Of a stretch of 64,000 nucleotides of DNA, positions 8,866 to 18,981 are shown piece by piece. Position 1 is the first letter of the stretch, and each line of letters begins with the position of its first letter. A model generated the notes under the pieces. It worked only from the letters and a program-made list of their open reading frames with translations, did no database searches and was not told the DNA's origin. Source of the DNA: Candidatus Anaerobiospirillum pullistercoris (GTDB lineage: Bacteria > Pseudomonadota > Gammaproteobacteria > Enterobacterales > Succinivibrionaceae); the NCBI GenBank assembly GCA_019114785.1, contig DXEV01000130.1:1-64000 (forward strand). The letters run 5' to 3'. The position numbers were made by a program, and so were the translations under genes.

Positions 8866-9261
8866 GTCTTGCCAGAGACGGCCGTCAGTCCTGATGCCTG
8901 CCTTCCTTCCTGCCTGCTTTTCTAATAGGGGCCTTGAGCGTAAGGTGCCGTAAGGCAGCAGGGGATCTCAGCTTTAGTTGAGCGCTAAGATAGGGCGTGC
9001 TCTGTGGTAAAAAAGCGGCTCTTCCGCTAAAATATGCCGTCTTTAGCGGATCTCCTGATCTGAGCCTTAGTGTCATTGAGGCTAGAGTTTAAGGTGCGGG
9101 CACATCGATGAGCCGCGCTAAGTTAGCTGGCAAAACAGGAGATGTGCAGGGGCAGGGGCTGTTGCCTTTTGCGCTAGCAAGCTTGGCTGCGTTAGCAGAC
9201 AAGGGCAGGGGCCACTGCGTGGTTGTCTAGTTTTATAGGGTTGGATGTTTTCCTTTTCTCT
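8866..9261. other. Gap between ispH and prfC
   Basis: No gene is supported. The main feature is a 9-bp perfect inverted repeat, TCCGCTAAA/TTTAGCGGA, at 9023-9031 and 9042-9050 with a 10-nt loop and no T-run. A TAAAAT hexamer at 9028-9033 inside it could be a -10 element for prfC, with only a poor -35 match. Confidence 0.4.
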
Positions 9262-10854
9262 ATGGCTGATCCTAACTTTTTGCAAGAAGTCGCAAAGCGT
9301 CGTACCTTTGCCATTATTTCCCACCCTGATGCGGGTAAAACTACCATTACCGAAAAGGTGTTGCTCTTCGGTAGCGTGATTCAGCGTGCCGGTGAGGTTA
9401 AAGGTCGCGGTAGCACTGGTTCTTTTGCCAAGTCTGACTGGATGGCCATGGAAAAAGAGCGTGGTATTTCTGTTACCACCTCGGTGATGCAGTTCCCTTA
9501 CAACGATTGCATCGTTAACCTCCTTGATACCCCAGGCCACGAAGACTTCTCTGAGGATACCTATCGTGTGCTGACTGCTGTCGATTCCTGCTTAATGGTG
9601 ATCGATGCTGCCAAGGGCGTGGAGGAGCGTACCCGTAAGCTCATGGATGTGACACGTCTGCGCTCTACCCCAATCCTCACCTTTATGAACAAGCTCGATC
9701 GCGAAACCCGCAATCCTTTAGAGCTGCTCGATGAGGTGGAAAAGGAGCTCAACATCCTCTGCGCTCCAATCACATGGCCAATCGGTGCTGGCAAGTCCTT
9801 TAAGGGCATTTACCATATCTTGCGTGATGAAGTGATCCTCTATCACTCCGGTGAGGGCTATCACATCCAAGAGCGCCGTGTCATCAAGGGCCTCAATAAC
9901 CCAGAGGTAGATGAGGCGGTCGGCGAGGATTTTGCCAATGAGCTGCGTGAGAGCATGGAGCTGATCTCCATGGCTTCCAATAGCTTTGATGAAGAGGCTT
10001 TCTTAGCAGGCGAGCTCACCCCAGTGTTCTTTGGTACCGCTTTAGGTAACTTTGGTGTGGACTGCATGCTCGATGGCTTAACCCAATGGGCTCCAACTCC
10101 ATTGTCACGTCAGGCTGATAGCCGTGAGGTTAAAGCTACCGAAGATAAGCTGACCGGCTTTATCTTTAAGATTCAAGCTAATATGGATCCTAAGCACCGT
10201 GACCGTATTGCTTTCATGCGCTTAGTCTCTGGTGAGTACAAGAAAGGCATGAAGATGCGTCATGTGCGCATTGGCCGTGATGTGCAGATCTCTGATGCCG
10301 TGACCTTTATGGCCGGTGAACGTGATCTGGCTTTAGAGGCCGTAGCCGGTGATATTATCGGTATTCACAACCACGGCACGATCCGTATTGGTGATACCTT
10401 TACTGAGGGTGAGGAGCTGCATTTCAGTGGTATTCCAAACTTTGCCCCAGAGCTCTTCCGTCGTATTCGCCTCAAGGATCCTTTAAAGCAAAAACAGCTG
10501 CTTAAGGGCTTAGTGCAGCTGTCTGAAGAAGGTGCCGTGCAGGTGTTCCGCCCGCTGATCAATAACGATCTGATTGTTGGCGCTGTGGGTGTGCTGCAGT
10601 TTGATGTGGTGGTGTCACGCTTAAAGCATGAGTACAACGTGGATGCCACTTACGAAAATGTTAACGTCACCACTGCCCGCTGGATCACCAGTGACGATGA
10701 TAAGGCTTTAGAGGAGTTTAAGGATAAGGTACCAACCTATCTGGCTTTAGATGGTGGTGATAACTTAACCTACCTTGCAACCTCTCACGTCAATCTGAAT
10801 TTGGCGATCGAGCGTTATCCAAAGATCACCTTCAGCGCCACCCGTGAGCACTAA
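9262..10854 (+). CDS. prfC: Peptide chain release factor 3 (RF3)
   Basis: Ribosome-associated GTPase that removes RF1/RF2 after termination. The 530-residue product parallels E. coli RF3 along its length. G1 is SHPDAGKTT at 20-28, G3 is DTPGH at 89-93 and G4 is NKLD at 143-146; domain II and the C-terminal blocks [16 protein letters not shown] and QVFRP follow. I place the start at ATG 9262 because [14 protein letters not shown] matches the family N-terminus. A TTG at 9223 would add 13 residues without family support. No strong ribosome site is visible. A terminator follows the gene. Confidence 0.97.
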   Translation: MADPNFLQEVAKRRTFAIISHPDAGKTTITEKVLLFGSVIQRAGEVKGRGSTGSFAKSDWMAMEKERGISVTTSVMQFPYNDCIVNLLDTPGHEDFSEDTYRVLTAVDSCLMVIDAAKGVEERTRKLMDVTRLRSTPILTFMNKLDRETRNPLELLDEVEKELNILCAPITWPIGAGKSFKGIYHILRDEVILYHSGEGYHIQERRVIKGLNNPEVDEAVGEDFANELRESMELISMASNSFDEEAFLAGELTPVFFGTALGNFGVDCMLDGLTQWAPTPLSRQADSREVKATEDKLTGFIFKIQANMDPKHRDRIAFMRLVSGEYKKGMKMRHVRIGRDVQISDAVTFMAGERDLALEAVAGDIIGIHNHGTIRIGDTFTEGEELHFSGIPNFAPELFRRIRLKDPLKQKQLLKGLVQLSEEGAVQVFRPLINNDLIVGAVGVLQFDVVVSRLKHEYNVDATYENVNVTTARWITSDDDKALEEFKDKVPTYLALDGGDNLTYLATSHVNLNLAIERYPKITFSATREH

Positions 10855-10949
10855 AAAGATGGTCTTGAAAAAGGGGGTTGGAGTAAAACTCCTTGCAGCA
10901 TAGACCAGCGCGATGCAGCCTTGCTGTAGAAGAAAGCTGGCAAAGCAAG

Positions 10950-10997
10950 AAAACCTAGGGTCTATCTTCCTAAAGCGAAGAGAGCTCTAGGTTTTTT
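10950..10997 (+). terminator. Terminator after prfC
   Basis: AAAACCTAG at 10950-10958 pairs with CTAGGTTTT at 10987-10995, followed by further T residues. The loop is long (28 nt) and may fold internally. Confidence 0.65.
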
Positions 10998-11275
10998 GCT
11001 TTTAAGCAAAAGATCGAGCTTAGCTCGATTTGCAAAAATAATGGCTCATTCCGTGCATTATATATCTATTTCTAGTGGAGAGAGTATTTGCTTTGGTCTC
11101 GTTATGTTCCTGTGAATAGCAAAGAGATAAGGCAAGTTCCAAAGTTGGGCTATGCGTTGTTATGGCCCTTAACTTTTGCAAATTTAGAGTTGCTTGCACC
11201 AGAAGCGACGAATAATGCGCCGTGAGCTTTAATCGCGCCTATACTTGTAATGCTGCTCGCTGTGACCATCTGGCC

Positions 11276-11317
11276 GTGCTGGCCATTGGGCTGTGCTGGC
11301 CATTGGGCTGTGCTGGC
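11276..11317. repeat. 17-bp tandem repeat, about 2.5 copies
   Basis: GTGCTGGCCATTGGGCT occurs twice in perfect tandem (11276-11292 and 11293-11309), and a third partial copy begins at 11310. It lies about 110 bp before the hybrid kinase start. Confidence 0.7.
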
Positions 11318-11426
11318 ATCTGTGCATGCGATTGCATATGGGCGCTACTTATTTGGTCTTGGATCTGAATAAAAACTGAGGGCGGAAAAGTAGTGTTTAT
11401 GCCTCTCGTGGAATAGGGATGTTGCC

Positions 11427-14198
11427 ATGGAAAAGTCGTTTATATCCTTGTTTATCACACGATTCCTCGTGTCGATGCTCGTGATCTTGGCGATCTTTGC
11501 CGTCTCCGCCTACCAACGGATGGAATCGGCGCGCTCCGTTGCCACTACTATGGCTGCCGAGGCTCTGTCCCACGTCGAGATTAGCCTCAGCAATATCGTG
11601 GATAAGACCAATTTGATCGAGGCTTTCTTACATGCCTCGGGAGAGCAGAACATGCGCGAGATCTATGAGCGCATGGATGGACAGTATTTCCTCGACGAAT
11701 TTAACTATATCGCCTCTACTTTAATTGATAACAAAGCCATTCGCGGGATTGAACTGCTACCGCAGGGTAAGGTTATGTACGTCTATCCAGCATTGTTCGA
11801 CAAAAACATTATTGGCTACGATGTGGTGAACAAGGATAGCACTGGCGCTTCAGCTGAATTTGCGCACTTCTCGGGCATGATCACCATTGACGGGCCGCTC
11901 AAATTACGCCAAGGTGGTACGGCTTTAGTGGCACGTAATCCTGTGTATTTTGAAGATGGTACTTTTTGGGGCTTTGTTGCCATCTTAATGGAGGTACCAC
12001 GCGTCATTGAGCCTCTGGGGCTTAACGATCTCTCCAACCAAGGCTATGAATATGAGCTGCACTTTGTCACAAATAATGGTGTGCAAGTGGTAGCTTCTAC
12101 CTTGTATCAGCACGAGATCTCTGAGGCGGTGATGGTCAGCAAGTTGATTGCTGGCCGTAAAGCTGAAATGTACGTGATCCCTCATGGTGGTTGGTTGCGT
12201 ACTAGTGAAGCTGTTTACGAGTTCTTTTTCTTACTTGTCTTAGCTATCCTCTTTGCTTATTTATTGACGCGCAATCGGGTCTCATCATTAGAGCTGATGA
12301 GCTCGCTGGAAAAAGAAAAACACTTGCGCCTGGTAACAGTGCAGGCCTACAAGGAGGCAGAGCAAGCTAACACTGCTAAGAGTGACTTCTTAAGCGCCAT
12401 GAGCCACGATTTGCGTACTCCAATGAACGCTATTGTGGGCTTGTGTACGCTGTTGCAGCGTGACAGTAATAATCCACAAAAGGTACAGGATTATGTGCAA
12501 AAGCTAATGGCTTCCAGCCAACACCTGCTGGGACTGATTAACGATGTGCTCGACATGAGCAAGATCGAAAGCGGTAAGGTCGCACTTAATGTCCGTGAGT
12601 TCTCACTGGCTACTTTGATTGAAGGTATTAACACCATTGTGCGTCCACAGACGCAGGCGCGTAGTCAGAACTTTGAGATCGTAGTGAACCACATTGAGCA
12701 TGAGTTCTTGATTGCCGATGATCTGCGCTTAAATCAGATCCTGCTCAATCTGCTGTCCAATGCGGTGAAATATACCCAAGTTGGTGGCAATATCCGTCTT
12801 ACGGTGACTGAAAAGGATATGCACTCTCCTTCTATTGCCAGCTTCACTTTTGAGGTGACTGACAATGGTATGGGTATGTCGCCGCTCTTCTTAAAGCACA
12901 TCTTTGAGCCTTTTGCTCGTGCTGAGAGAGTGGTTAGTGCCGAGATCCAAGGTACCGGTTTGGGCATGACCATTACTCATAATTTAGTGCAGTTAATGGG
13001 TGGCACGATCGATATTGATTCGGTGGAGAGTGTAGGTACGACAGTCAAGGTCAACCTCACTTTTAAGATCAAGCACGAAGAGAAAAAGGACACTCTGTTC
13101 TTTAAGCAACATGGCATTGAGCGGATCTTACTGATCGACAATGAGTACAGTATGTGGCACTCAGTGAGTGTCACCATGAGTGAGGCCGGAGTAAGGACGC
13201 TGCATGCTTTTAACAGCTCAGATGCCATTAAGGTATTGAAAGAGCAGCAACAATTGGGTGAGCCAGTAAAACTGATCTTGTTGGATCTGTCTTTAACTCA
13301 AGAAGATAGCTTGGAGACAGTTTATATTCTGAAACAATCAGAGTTTAAGCACGTCCCGATTGTGGCTTTAACTTCCTATGGCTCGACAGATTTAGAGCTT
13401 AAGGCCTTGGACACAGGTATCGACGGCTTCTTAGTCAAGCCTCTGTTTATCAGCAGCTTAAAGCAGTTAGTGGAAAGCGTGGAGAAACGCGATCAGTTAG
13501 ACGCTCATAAGAAGACTAAGAGTGTGCTCGATGGTCTGCATTTACTGGCAGCTGAGGATAATGAGCTTAACTCTGAGATCCTTGTGGATATTCTTGGTAT
13601 GAGAGGAGCTACTTGTAAGGTCTGTAAAGACGGTGTGGCCGTGGTAGAGGAGTTTAAGAACTCTAAGCCAGGTCAGTACGACTTCATTCTTATGGACATC
13701 CAGATGCCTCATATGAATGGTCTTGAGGCCACGCGCGCTATTCGTGCCTTAGATAAGCCTAACGCCAAGACGATCCCTATTATCGCCATGACCGCCAATG
13801 CCTTCTCCGAGGATGTAAAAGCCTCGCTGGATGCAGGTATGAACTACCATATTTCCAAGCCATTGGATCTCAGTGTGGTAGAGGAATACGTTAAGACCTT
13901 GTCACGCAATAGCAAAGGTGAGTTCTTTGTGCCGGAATCGCCTCAAGGAGACGAGAGCGAAGAGTCTTTGTCTGACGACACGTTGAGCGATATTTTAAAT
14001 ACTGCTGCTAGCACCACCAGTGTTAGCACCTCCAGCGCTAGCACCATTAGTGCTAGCACTAGCTCTGACACAGCTACAGCCGCAGGTTCTGACGCATTCG
14101 CAGCTGCCGCAGCAGCAGTGAAGCAAGAGGCACAAAGCAAAGCAGGTGCGTCTGTACAGCCAAACGTTAAGGCCAATAGTAGCAACAATGGCGAGTAG
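11427..14198 (+). CDS. Hybrid sensor histidine kinase (CHASE-type sensor, two receivers)
   Basis: Inner-membrane sensor of 923 residues. TM1 is about 9-28. A CHASE-like periplasmic domain follows, with GPLKLRQGGTALVARNPVY near 156-174 and FWGFVAIL. TM2 is about 264-282. The HisKA box SAMSHDLRTP carries H327. The ATPase has its N box near 440-450, DNGMGM and GTGLGM. Receiver 1 (about 566-690) has D620 in ILLDLS but DN instead of the usual acidic pair, so it may be weakened. Receiver 2 (about 704-820) has the AEDN acidic pair and phospho-site D757. The last 90 residues are Ser/Thr/Ala-rich, encoded by short imperfect repeats. No DNA-binding output is present, so a separate HPt or regulator is expected. 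Signal unknown. Confidence 0.92.
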   Translation: MEKSFISLFITRFLVSMLVILAIFAVSAYQRMESARSVATTMAAEALSHVEISLSNIVDKTNLIEAFLHASGEQNMREIYERMDGQYFLDEFNYIASTLIDNKAIRGIELLPQGKVMYVYPALFDKNIIGYDVVNKDSTGASAEFAHFSGMITIDGPLKLRQGGTALVARNPVYFEDGTFWGFVAILMEVPRVIEPLGLNDLSNQGYEYELHFVTNNGVQVVASTLYQHEISEAVMVSKLIAGRKAEMYVIPHGGWLRTSEAVYEFFFLLVLAILFAYLLTRNRVSSLELMSSLEKEKHLRLVTVQAYKEAEQANTAKSDFLSAMSHDLRTPMNAIVGLCTLLQRDSNNPQKVQDYVQKLMASSQHLLGLINDVLDMSKIESGKVALNVREFSLATLIEGINTIVRPQTQARSQNFEIVVNHIEHEFLIADDLRLNQILLNLLSNAVKYTQVGGNIRLTVTEKDMHSPSIASFTFEVTDNGMGMSPLFLKHIFEPFARAERVVSAEIQGTGLGMTITHNLVQLMGGTIDIDSVESVGTTVKVNLTFKIKHEEKKDTLFFKQHGIERILLIDNEYSMWHSVSVTMSEAGVRTLHAFNSSDAIKVLKEQQQLGEPVKLILLDLSLTQEDSLETVYILKQSEFKHVPIVALTSYGSTDLELKALDTGIDGFLVKPLFISSLKQLVESVEKRDQLDAHKKTKSVLDGLHLLAAEDNELNSEILVDILGMRGATCKVCKDGVAVVEEFKNSKPGQYDFILMDIQMPHMNGLEATRAIRALDKPNAKTIPIIAMTANAFSEDVKASLDAGMNYHISKPLDLSVVEEYVKTLSRNSKGEFFVPESPQGDESEESLSDDTLSDILNTAASTTSVSTSSASTISASTSSDTATAAGSDAFAAAAAAVKQEAQSKAGASVQPNVKANSSNNGE

Positions 14199-15060
14199 CA
14201 TCTTGTCCAGTGGGCTTTGTGATCATCACTGCCACCTGTTCTTAGGCTGCCCTGCAATTGAGCCAGACGCTTTAGACGAGCTAGACGATCTAGACGATCT
14301 AGAGCTGGCTGAAGCAGCGCAGGTGTGCGCTTGGTGGCAGCTGGATAGGGTGCAACAGCAGCTTAAAGCTTTTGCTGACTCTGCGGTGTCTACTTTTGTC
14401 TTACAGACAGTAAGCCTTGCTGATTTTAAGCTGCATTTGAGAGTGTGGCCATGGCTACAGCAAGGCCCTTTAGCGCAGCGTTTGCAGCTTTATGCAGGCT
14501 TACATCCGTTCTACGTACATGCACCAGCGGAACTGCAGCCGTGGCTAGAAACTGTATCTCAGATATGGCAACAACAGAGTACTCTTAAGAGTAGCCTGCA
14601 TAGCCCTCGGCTGTTCGGTATAGGTGAAGTGGGCTTAGACAAACGTCATGGCATGGAGCTCAAGCTACAGATTGCTCTATTAGACAGCCTACTAGAGGCT
14701 ACAGTCGCATGGCATTTGCCTTATTCTTTTCACTGTGTAGGGGCTCATTCTGAGCTCTTAGCCTTACTTAAGCACTATCCTCAGGTCACAGGAACCGTGC
14801 ATGGTTTTACGGGCTCACTAGAGCTGGCTAAGCAGTACACCAAACGTGGTTTGCATTTAGGGTTGGGGCGGGCGCTGCTAGCACCGCAAAATCAGCGTAA
14901 GTATCAGCAGCTATTGCAGAGCTTTCCTCAGGAAACATGGCATTTGGAAAGCGATTTTGATGGCTCTCATGGTGTGTACGATCCGACTCTACTACCTCAG
15001 TTGACGCAACATCTCACCAACTTGTCAGCCTCAGCTAAACAGGCTAATCTAAGAGTCTAA
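14188..15060 (+). CDS. TatD-family metal-dependent hydrolase (YjjV-like)
   Basis: Probable metal-dependent deoxyribonuclease/hydrolase with a TIM-barrel fold, 290 residues. Metal ligands are in place although the sequence is divergent: H14 and H16 in CDHHCHLF, E147 in GIGEVGLD, H182 in SFHCVG, H205 in TVHGFTGS and D256 in LESDFD. I chose ATG 14188, which puts the HxH motif near residue 15. A GTG at 14146 would add 14 residues. The gene overlaps the kinase stop by 11 bp, suggesting translational coupling. It carries an exact copy of the 13-mer GGGGCGGGCGCTG at 14865-14877. Natural substrate unknown. Confidence 0.85.
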   Translation: MASSILSSGLCDHHCHLFLGCPAIEPDALDELDDLDDLELAEAAQVCAWWQLDRVQQQLKAFADSAVSTFVLQTVSLADFKLHLRVWPWLQQGPLAQRLQLYAGLHPFYVHAPAELQPWLETVSQIWQQQSTLKSSLHSPRLFGIGEVGLDKRHGMELKLQIALLDSLLEATVAWHLPYSFHCVGAHSELLALLKHYPQVTGTVHGFTGSLELAKQYTKRGLHLGLGRALLAPQNQRKYQQLLQSFPQETWHLESDFDGSHGVYDPTLLPQLTQHLTNLSASAKQANLRV

Positions 15061-15265
15061 TTTTGCGTCTCGTGACCTCTGAGCCAATAGGACTACGCTG
15101 AGAGGTAGGAGATGGTCTTAACTCTCAGTCGAAACCTCAAAACCACTTGAGCTGGCGTTCAGAGCTAACTGTGCCGGTGCTCAGTGCCTCTTAGAGCCTA
15201 ACAGAAAAGCTGGTGGTTGAGGGGCTCAGAGTTGCGCTTATTTTGCCCTCAAAAGGAAAAGTCTG

Positions 15266-16237
15266 ATGCAGCAAATGTTTTTTGTCTTCCCTAAGAAGGG
15301 TGTAGAAGCTACTGATCAAGAAACACAGCATGATGTGATTGCCGTTTGCTGTGCTCATTGCCATATCGGTGCAGCTTTTACCCAGATTAAGTCAGAGCTG
15401 AAGGCTGATCCTGACTTTGCCTACTATTTAGTGCGTTTGCCACAAGCGGTGCCAGCTGAGCTTGAAGCTGAGCTTAAAGCTAAGACCTTAAAGGCAGCAG
15501 GTCAAGAGCGCAGTGAGTTGCCTTGTGATGTGCTCTTTAGCGAGGACTTCCCTTGCTTTAGCAAGAAAGATCAGCGTTCTGGTGCCTTGGTGATGGACAT
15601 GGACATGACCACGGTGCAAATTGAGGGTATTGATGAGATCGCTCGTTGCTTGGGCGTGTTTGATGAGGTGGCAGCGATCACTCATGAGGCTATGCACGGT
15701 AAGCTCGATTTTAGCCAATCGCTGCAAAGACGTGTGGCCTTATTAAAGGGCGGTGATGCAGCTCAGGTCTTATCCAATGTAAAGAGCATTATGCACGAGA
15801 CTGAGGGCTTAGATGTTCTCTTGCCTTACTGCAATACCTTAAAACCAAGCCATCATTTCCAAACCTGCATTGCCTCAGGTGGTTTCCATGAATTGATCTC
15901 CGTGATTGCTCATAAGTACGGATTAGATCAGATTGCTGCCAATCGCTTAAAGGTGGACGCTCAAGGCAAGTTTACTGGTGAAGTGGATGGCCCAATCGTC
16001 GATGGTCAGGCTAAAGCCAACTTAGTGCATCATCTCAAGACTGAATATCAGATCCCTCAGGAGAGAATCATTGTGATCGGTGATGGAGCCAATGATCTTT
16101 TGATGATGAGTGAAGGTGGTTTAGGCATTGCCTATCATGCCAAGCCAACAGTACAGCAGCGGGCGCGCAACGTGCTCAATCGCGGTAATTTGCGTGCCGT
16201 GGCAGCTTTGCTCAAGTTACGGGTTTCATTAGATTAG
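15266..16237 (+). CDS. serB: Phosphoserine phosphatase
   Basis: HAD-family phosphatase for the last step of serine synthesis. The 323-residue protein has HAD motif I as DMDMTTVQIEGIDEIA, with nucleophile D111 and acid D113. Most SerB proteins have Ser where this one has Met (DMDMT instead of DMDST), but the general DxDxT pattern is kept. Motif II is in IASGGF and motif IV is GDGANDL, followed by GLGIAYHAKP. The N-terminal 100 residues are a variable domain as in E. coli SerB. The start follows AAGGA about 8 nt upstream. radA lies downstream across a hairpin-rich spacer, as the serB-radA pair does in E. coli. Confidence 0.95.
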   Translation: MQQMFFVFPKKGVEATDQETQHDVIAVCCAHCHIGAAFTQIKSELKADPDFAYYLVRLPQAVPAELEAELKAKTLKAAGQERSELPCDVLFSEDFPCFSKKDQRSGALVMDMDMTTVQIEGIDEIARCLGVFDEVAAITHEAMHGKLDFSQSLQRRVALLKGGDAAQVLSNVKSIMHETEGLDVLLPYCNTLKPSHHFQTCIASGGFHELISVIAHKYGLDQIAANRLKVDAQGKFTGEVDGPIVDGQAKANLVHHLKTEYQIPQERIIVIGDGANDLLMMSEGGLGIAYHAKPTVQQRARNVLNRGNLRAVAALLKLRVSLD

Positions 16238-16254
16238 ACAGCCAGCATCGTCTG

Positions 16255-16386
16255 TATAGCCTGCAGTGCAGGCTATAGACAGCACAACTGGCTGCGCGCA
16301 GCACAGTATCTGTGCTCAGCACGCCGCTGGTAGCGGCGGTAGCTTTAGAGCCGCAGCAGCATCTGAGGGACGCCGCAATCTTGCGG
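16255..16386. repeat. Array of tight hairpins between serB and radA
   Basis: Four consecutive perfect inverted repeats lie in one spacer. TATAGCCTG/CAGGCTATA spans 16255-16277. AGCACAG-TAT-CTGTGCT spans 16300-16316. CGCCGCT-GGT-AGCGGCG spans 16322-16338. CCGCAA-TC-TTGCGG spans 16373-16386. None has a T-run, so transcription into radA is probably not terminated. Confidence 0.6.
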
Positions 16387-16416
16387 AGACGAGTAGGGGA
16401 AAAGGAGAGCGTTTGT

Positions 16417-17802
16417 ATGGCTAAAGCCAAGGTCATGTATGTGTGCAACCAATGTGGCGCTGAGTATGCGCGCTGGCAAGGCCAATGCCGTCAATGTGGA
16501 GAATGGAACACCATTGAGGAGGTCAAACTCTCATCCAACGCCTCTCCTGCACGCACAGTTACACGTGCCGCTTCTCTGGCAGGCTTTGCTGGTGTGGCCG
16601 ACGGTAAGGTTGAAAACCTCTCCCAAGTGCAGATCGCACAAACTGTGCGTATGCCTACAGGCTATGGCGAGTTTGATCGCGTCTTAGGTGGTGGTATTGT
16701 CCCAGGCTCGGTGGTGCTGATTGGTGGTAATCCTGGTGCAGGTAAATCGACGCTGCTGTTGCAGACGGTGTGCATGCTCTCATCATCCACTAAAGTGCTC
16801 TATATCACTGGTGAGGAGTCTTTAGAGCAAGTAGCTTTGCGTGCCCAGCGTCTATCTTTACCTACCGCACAAGTACGTATTGGTGCCGAGACCTCCATTG
16901 ACAACATTATTGCAGTCGCTCTGCAAGAACAGCCTGCGGTGTTGGTGGTGGACTCTATCCAAGTGATGCACGTCAATGATGTCGATAGCGCACCCGGCTC
17001 AGTGACTCAGGTACGTGAGAGTGCTGCAGCGTTGACTCAGTTTGCTAAACGCACTGGTATTGCGGTGTTTTTAGTTGGTCACGTGACCAAAGAAGGTAGC
17101 CTTGCTGGCCCAAAGGTATTAGAGCACTGTGTGGACTGCTCGGTATTGCTGGAAGCTGGCAATGATATGCGTTTTCGTACCTTACGTTGTCACAAAAACC
17201 GTTTCGGTGCGGTGAACGAGATCGGCGTGTTTGCCATGACGGATAAAGGCTTACATGAGATCAAGAACCCTTCTGCAATCTTCTTAAACCGCCAAGAAAA
17301 AGTAGCACCAGGTTCGCTGGCCACTTGCGTGTGGGAAGGTACGCGTCCGTTGCTGGTCGAGCTGCAGTGCTTAGTGGATCTATCGCAGTATGGTAATCCA
17401 CGCCGTTTGTCCTTAGGTACAGATGGTAATCGCTTGGCTATGCTGTTGTCGGTGCTGCACCGTCATGCAGGTATCCAGCTGGGTGATCAAGACGTGTTCG
17501 TTAACGTCGTAGGTGGTGTCAAAATCGATGGCACTAGTGCTGATGTGCCGCTGATTCTTGCTCTGCTCTCATCGTTTACGGAGCGACCAATCTCGCGTAC
17601 TACTATTGCCTTTGGTGAGATTGGTTTGACCGGAGAGATCAGACCTGTGCAGTCAGGCTTAGAGCGCCTCAATGAGGCTGAAAAGCAGGGCTTTTTGCGT
17701 GCTATCGTGCCTTACGATAATGCCCCTCGTAATAAGAGCAAGATGGGTAATTTAGAGATCATCCCTGTGCGCAATATTCAGGAGTTAGTGGATTTGGTTT
17801 AG
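16417..17802 (+). CDS. radA: DNA repair protein RadA (Sms)
   Basis: RecA-like ATPase that drives branch migration during recombination. The 461-residue protein has a C4 zinc finger (C10, C13, C24, C27), Walker A GGNPGAGKST at 103-112, the RadA-specific KNRFG motif at 260-264 and a C-terminal Lon-protease-like domain. I place the start at ATG 16417, preceded by AAGGAG; a longer frame from 16312 runs through the hairpin array and has no family support. Cytoplasmic. Confidence 0.96.
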   Translation: MAKAKVMYVCNQCGAEYARWQGQCRQCGEWNTIEEVKLSSNASPARTVTRAASLAGFAGVADGKVENLSQVQIAQTVRMPTGYGEFDRVLGGGIVPGSVVLIGGNPGAGKSTLLLQTVCMLSSSTKVLYITGEESLEQVALRAQRLSLPTAQVRIGAETSIDNIIAVALQEQPAVLVVDSIQVMHVNDVDSAPGSVTQVRESAAALTQFAKRTGIAVFLVGHVTKEGSLAGPKVLEHCVDCSVLLEAGNDMRFRTLRCHKNRFGAVNEIGVFAMTDKGLHEIKNPSAIFLNRQEKVAPGSLATCVWEGTRPLLVELQCLVDLSQYGNPRRLSLGTDGNRLAMLLSVLHRHAGIQLGDQDVFVNVVGGVKIDGTSADVPLILALLSSFTERPISRTTIAFGEIGLTGEIRPVQSGLERLNEAEKQGFLRAIVPYDNAPRNKSKMGNLEIIPVRNIQELVDLV

Positions 17803-17892
17803 AGCTCAGAGCTGCTCAAGCAGGACGCTTGTGGAATAGGGGTAGGGTAGGTAAAAAGAAAAGGATTGGGGTGGCTAGAGAGGATATGGTGG

Positions 17893-17926
17893 GCGCGCTC
17901 AGTGGTACTTAGGACAGTGAGCGCGC
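17893..17926. other. Hairpin between convergent radA and PilZ genes
   Basis: GCGCGCTCA and TGAGCGCGC form a 9-bp perfect GC-rich stem around 16 nt. No T-run follows on either strand. Its place between convergent genes fits transcript ends, perhaps Rho-dependent. Confidence 0.4.
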
Positions 17927-17953
17927 AGAAGGAAGAGAGCAAGCGGGTTGAGT

Positions 17954-18328
17954 TTAGCTCTGAGCTTTAATTAAGACGTTAAGTTCGCGGTTTAAGACAT
18001 CGGAACGGCCGATATTCATTTCCACGAGACGCTTTAAGTGGGAGATCGACTCTGGATCAACGTGGTTGCACTCTAAACCTAAGCTCTTGCCAGAAACGTG
18101 GCGGCAGGTCATCTTCATCACAATCTTAGTAGTAGCTTGCAGCTGGATGACAAGAGTGTATCTTTGGCCAGAAAAAATGTGTGGATCTTCCTCGAAGTTG
18201 GCCAGCTCGACAAAGGCACCCTTTAAGGACACATCACGCACATGCACGATGTAGTTCTTTCTTTGCACTTCAGATTCTAATACGCCTGGTAAATCGAGGC
18301 TAATACGTGAATATTTACGACGTTCCAT
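17954..18328 (-). CDS. PilZ-domain protein
   Basis: Small cytoplasmic protein of 124 residues. It carries the two PilZ c-di-GMP-binding signatures, RxxxR (R4-R8 in RRKYSR) and DxSxxG (D32, S34, G37 in RDVSLKG), on a short beta-barrel. It is expected to sense c-di-GMP and may influence motility or surface behaviour in this flagellated organism. It is a single-domain protein, transcribed on the minus strand and convergent with radA. Confidence 0.88.
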   Translation of the reverse strand: MERRKYSRISLDLPGVLESEVQRKNYIVHVRDVSLKGAFVELANFEEDPHIFSGQRYTLVIQLQATTKIVMKMTCRHVSGKSLGLECNHVDPESISHLKRLVEMNIGRSDVLNRELNVLIKAQS

Positions 18329-18981
18329 AACCTACAAACCTTAAGCCGTTAGACCGCAAGCGCTATTCTTCCTGCAAAACGGCAAATAACAATGATGAAG
18401 CAGCTGCTCTTCGCTTTTTGGACAATCCAAATTAAGGCCTTAGAGTGCCACAGTGGATAGAGGCGTGAGACTAAGTCAGGCTAAAGCGTATTAGAAACGA
18501 AGGCCTATAGCACGCTGCCACCCTGCCCTATTCTTAATATAGAAGAAAGAACAAACGCACTACGATTGTACACCGATGACGCGTGTATATCCGAGTTCTT
18601 CTGCTCAAATGTAACACGTATCAGCTTATTTCTCGCGAGTGTTATCTAGGAGATATGTTGTGGGCTTGAATAGTTTAGCACAAAAGGATAGATATGCTGT
18701 GGGCTTTTGCCTTTGCCCCATTTAGATTAGAAGCCCATAGTTTTGGGCTTCTTAAGACACTGTTGTAAATAATATGGCGCTTTCTAAAAATGCACTGTTT
18801 TCCGCGAAAAAGACGATTTATATCAGCTTCTTTTGACGAAATTCGCTATTTTTAGAACTCGCCAATATGAATTGCCAGACACAGCATAAAATGTGGCTCA
18901 AGCTGTTGCTTAATCAGCAACTCCAGTCATCGACGATTGTCAAGGATTTGAAATTACCAATTAAGCAACAGGCTTCACTCA
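18329..18981. other. Gap between PilZ gene and yjaG-type gene
   Basis: No gene is supported. A hairpin AGAAGCCC/GGGCTTCT at 18729-18736 and 18745-18752 may be a weak terminator, but flanking T-runs are poor. The sequence near 18780-18860 is AT-rich. Confidence 0.4.

Larger units (their letters stand above)
10855..11426. other. Gap between prfC and hybrid kinase gene
   Basis: No gene is seen. It contains the prfC terminator, a second tight hairpin ATCGAGC-TTA-GCTCGAT at 11013-11029, and a 17-bp tandem repeat at 11276-11317. Confidence 0.5.
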
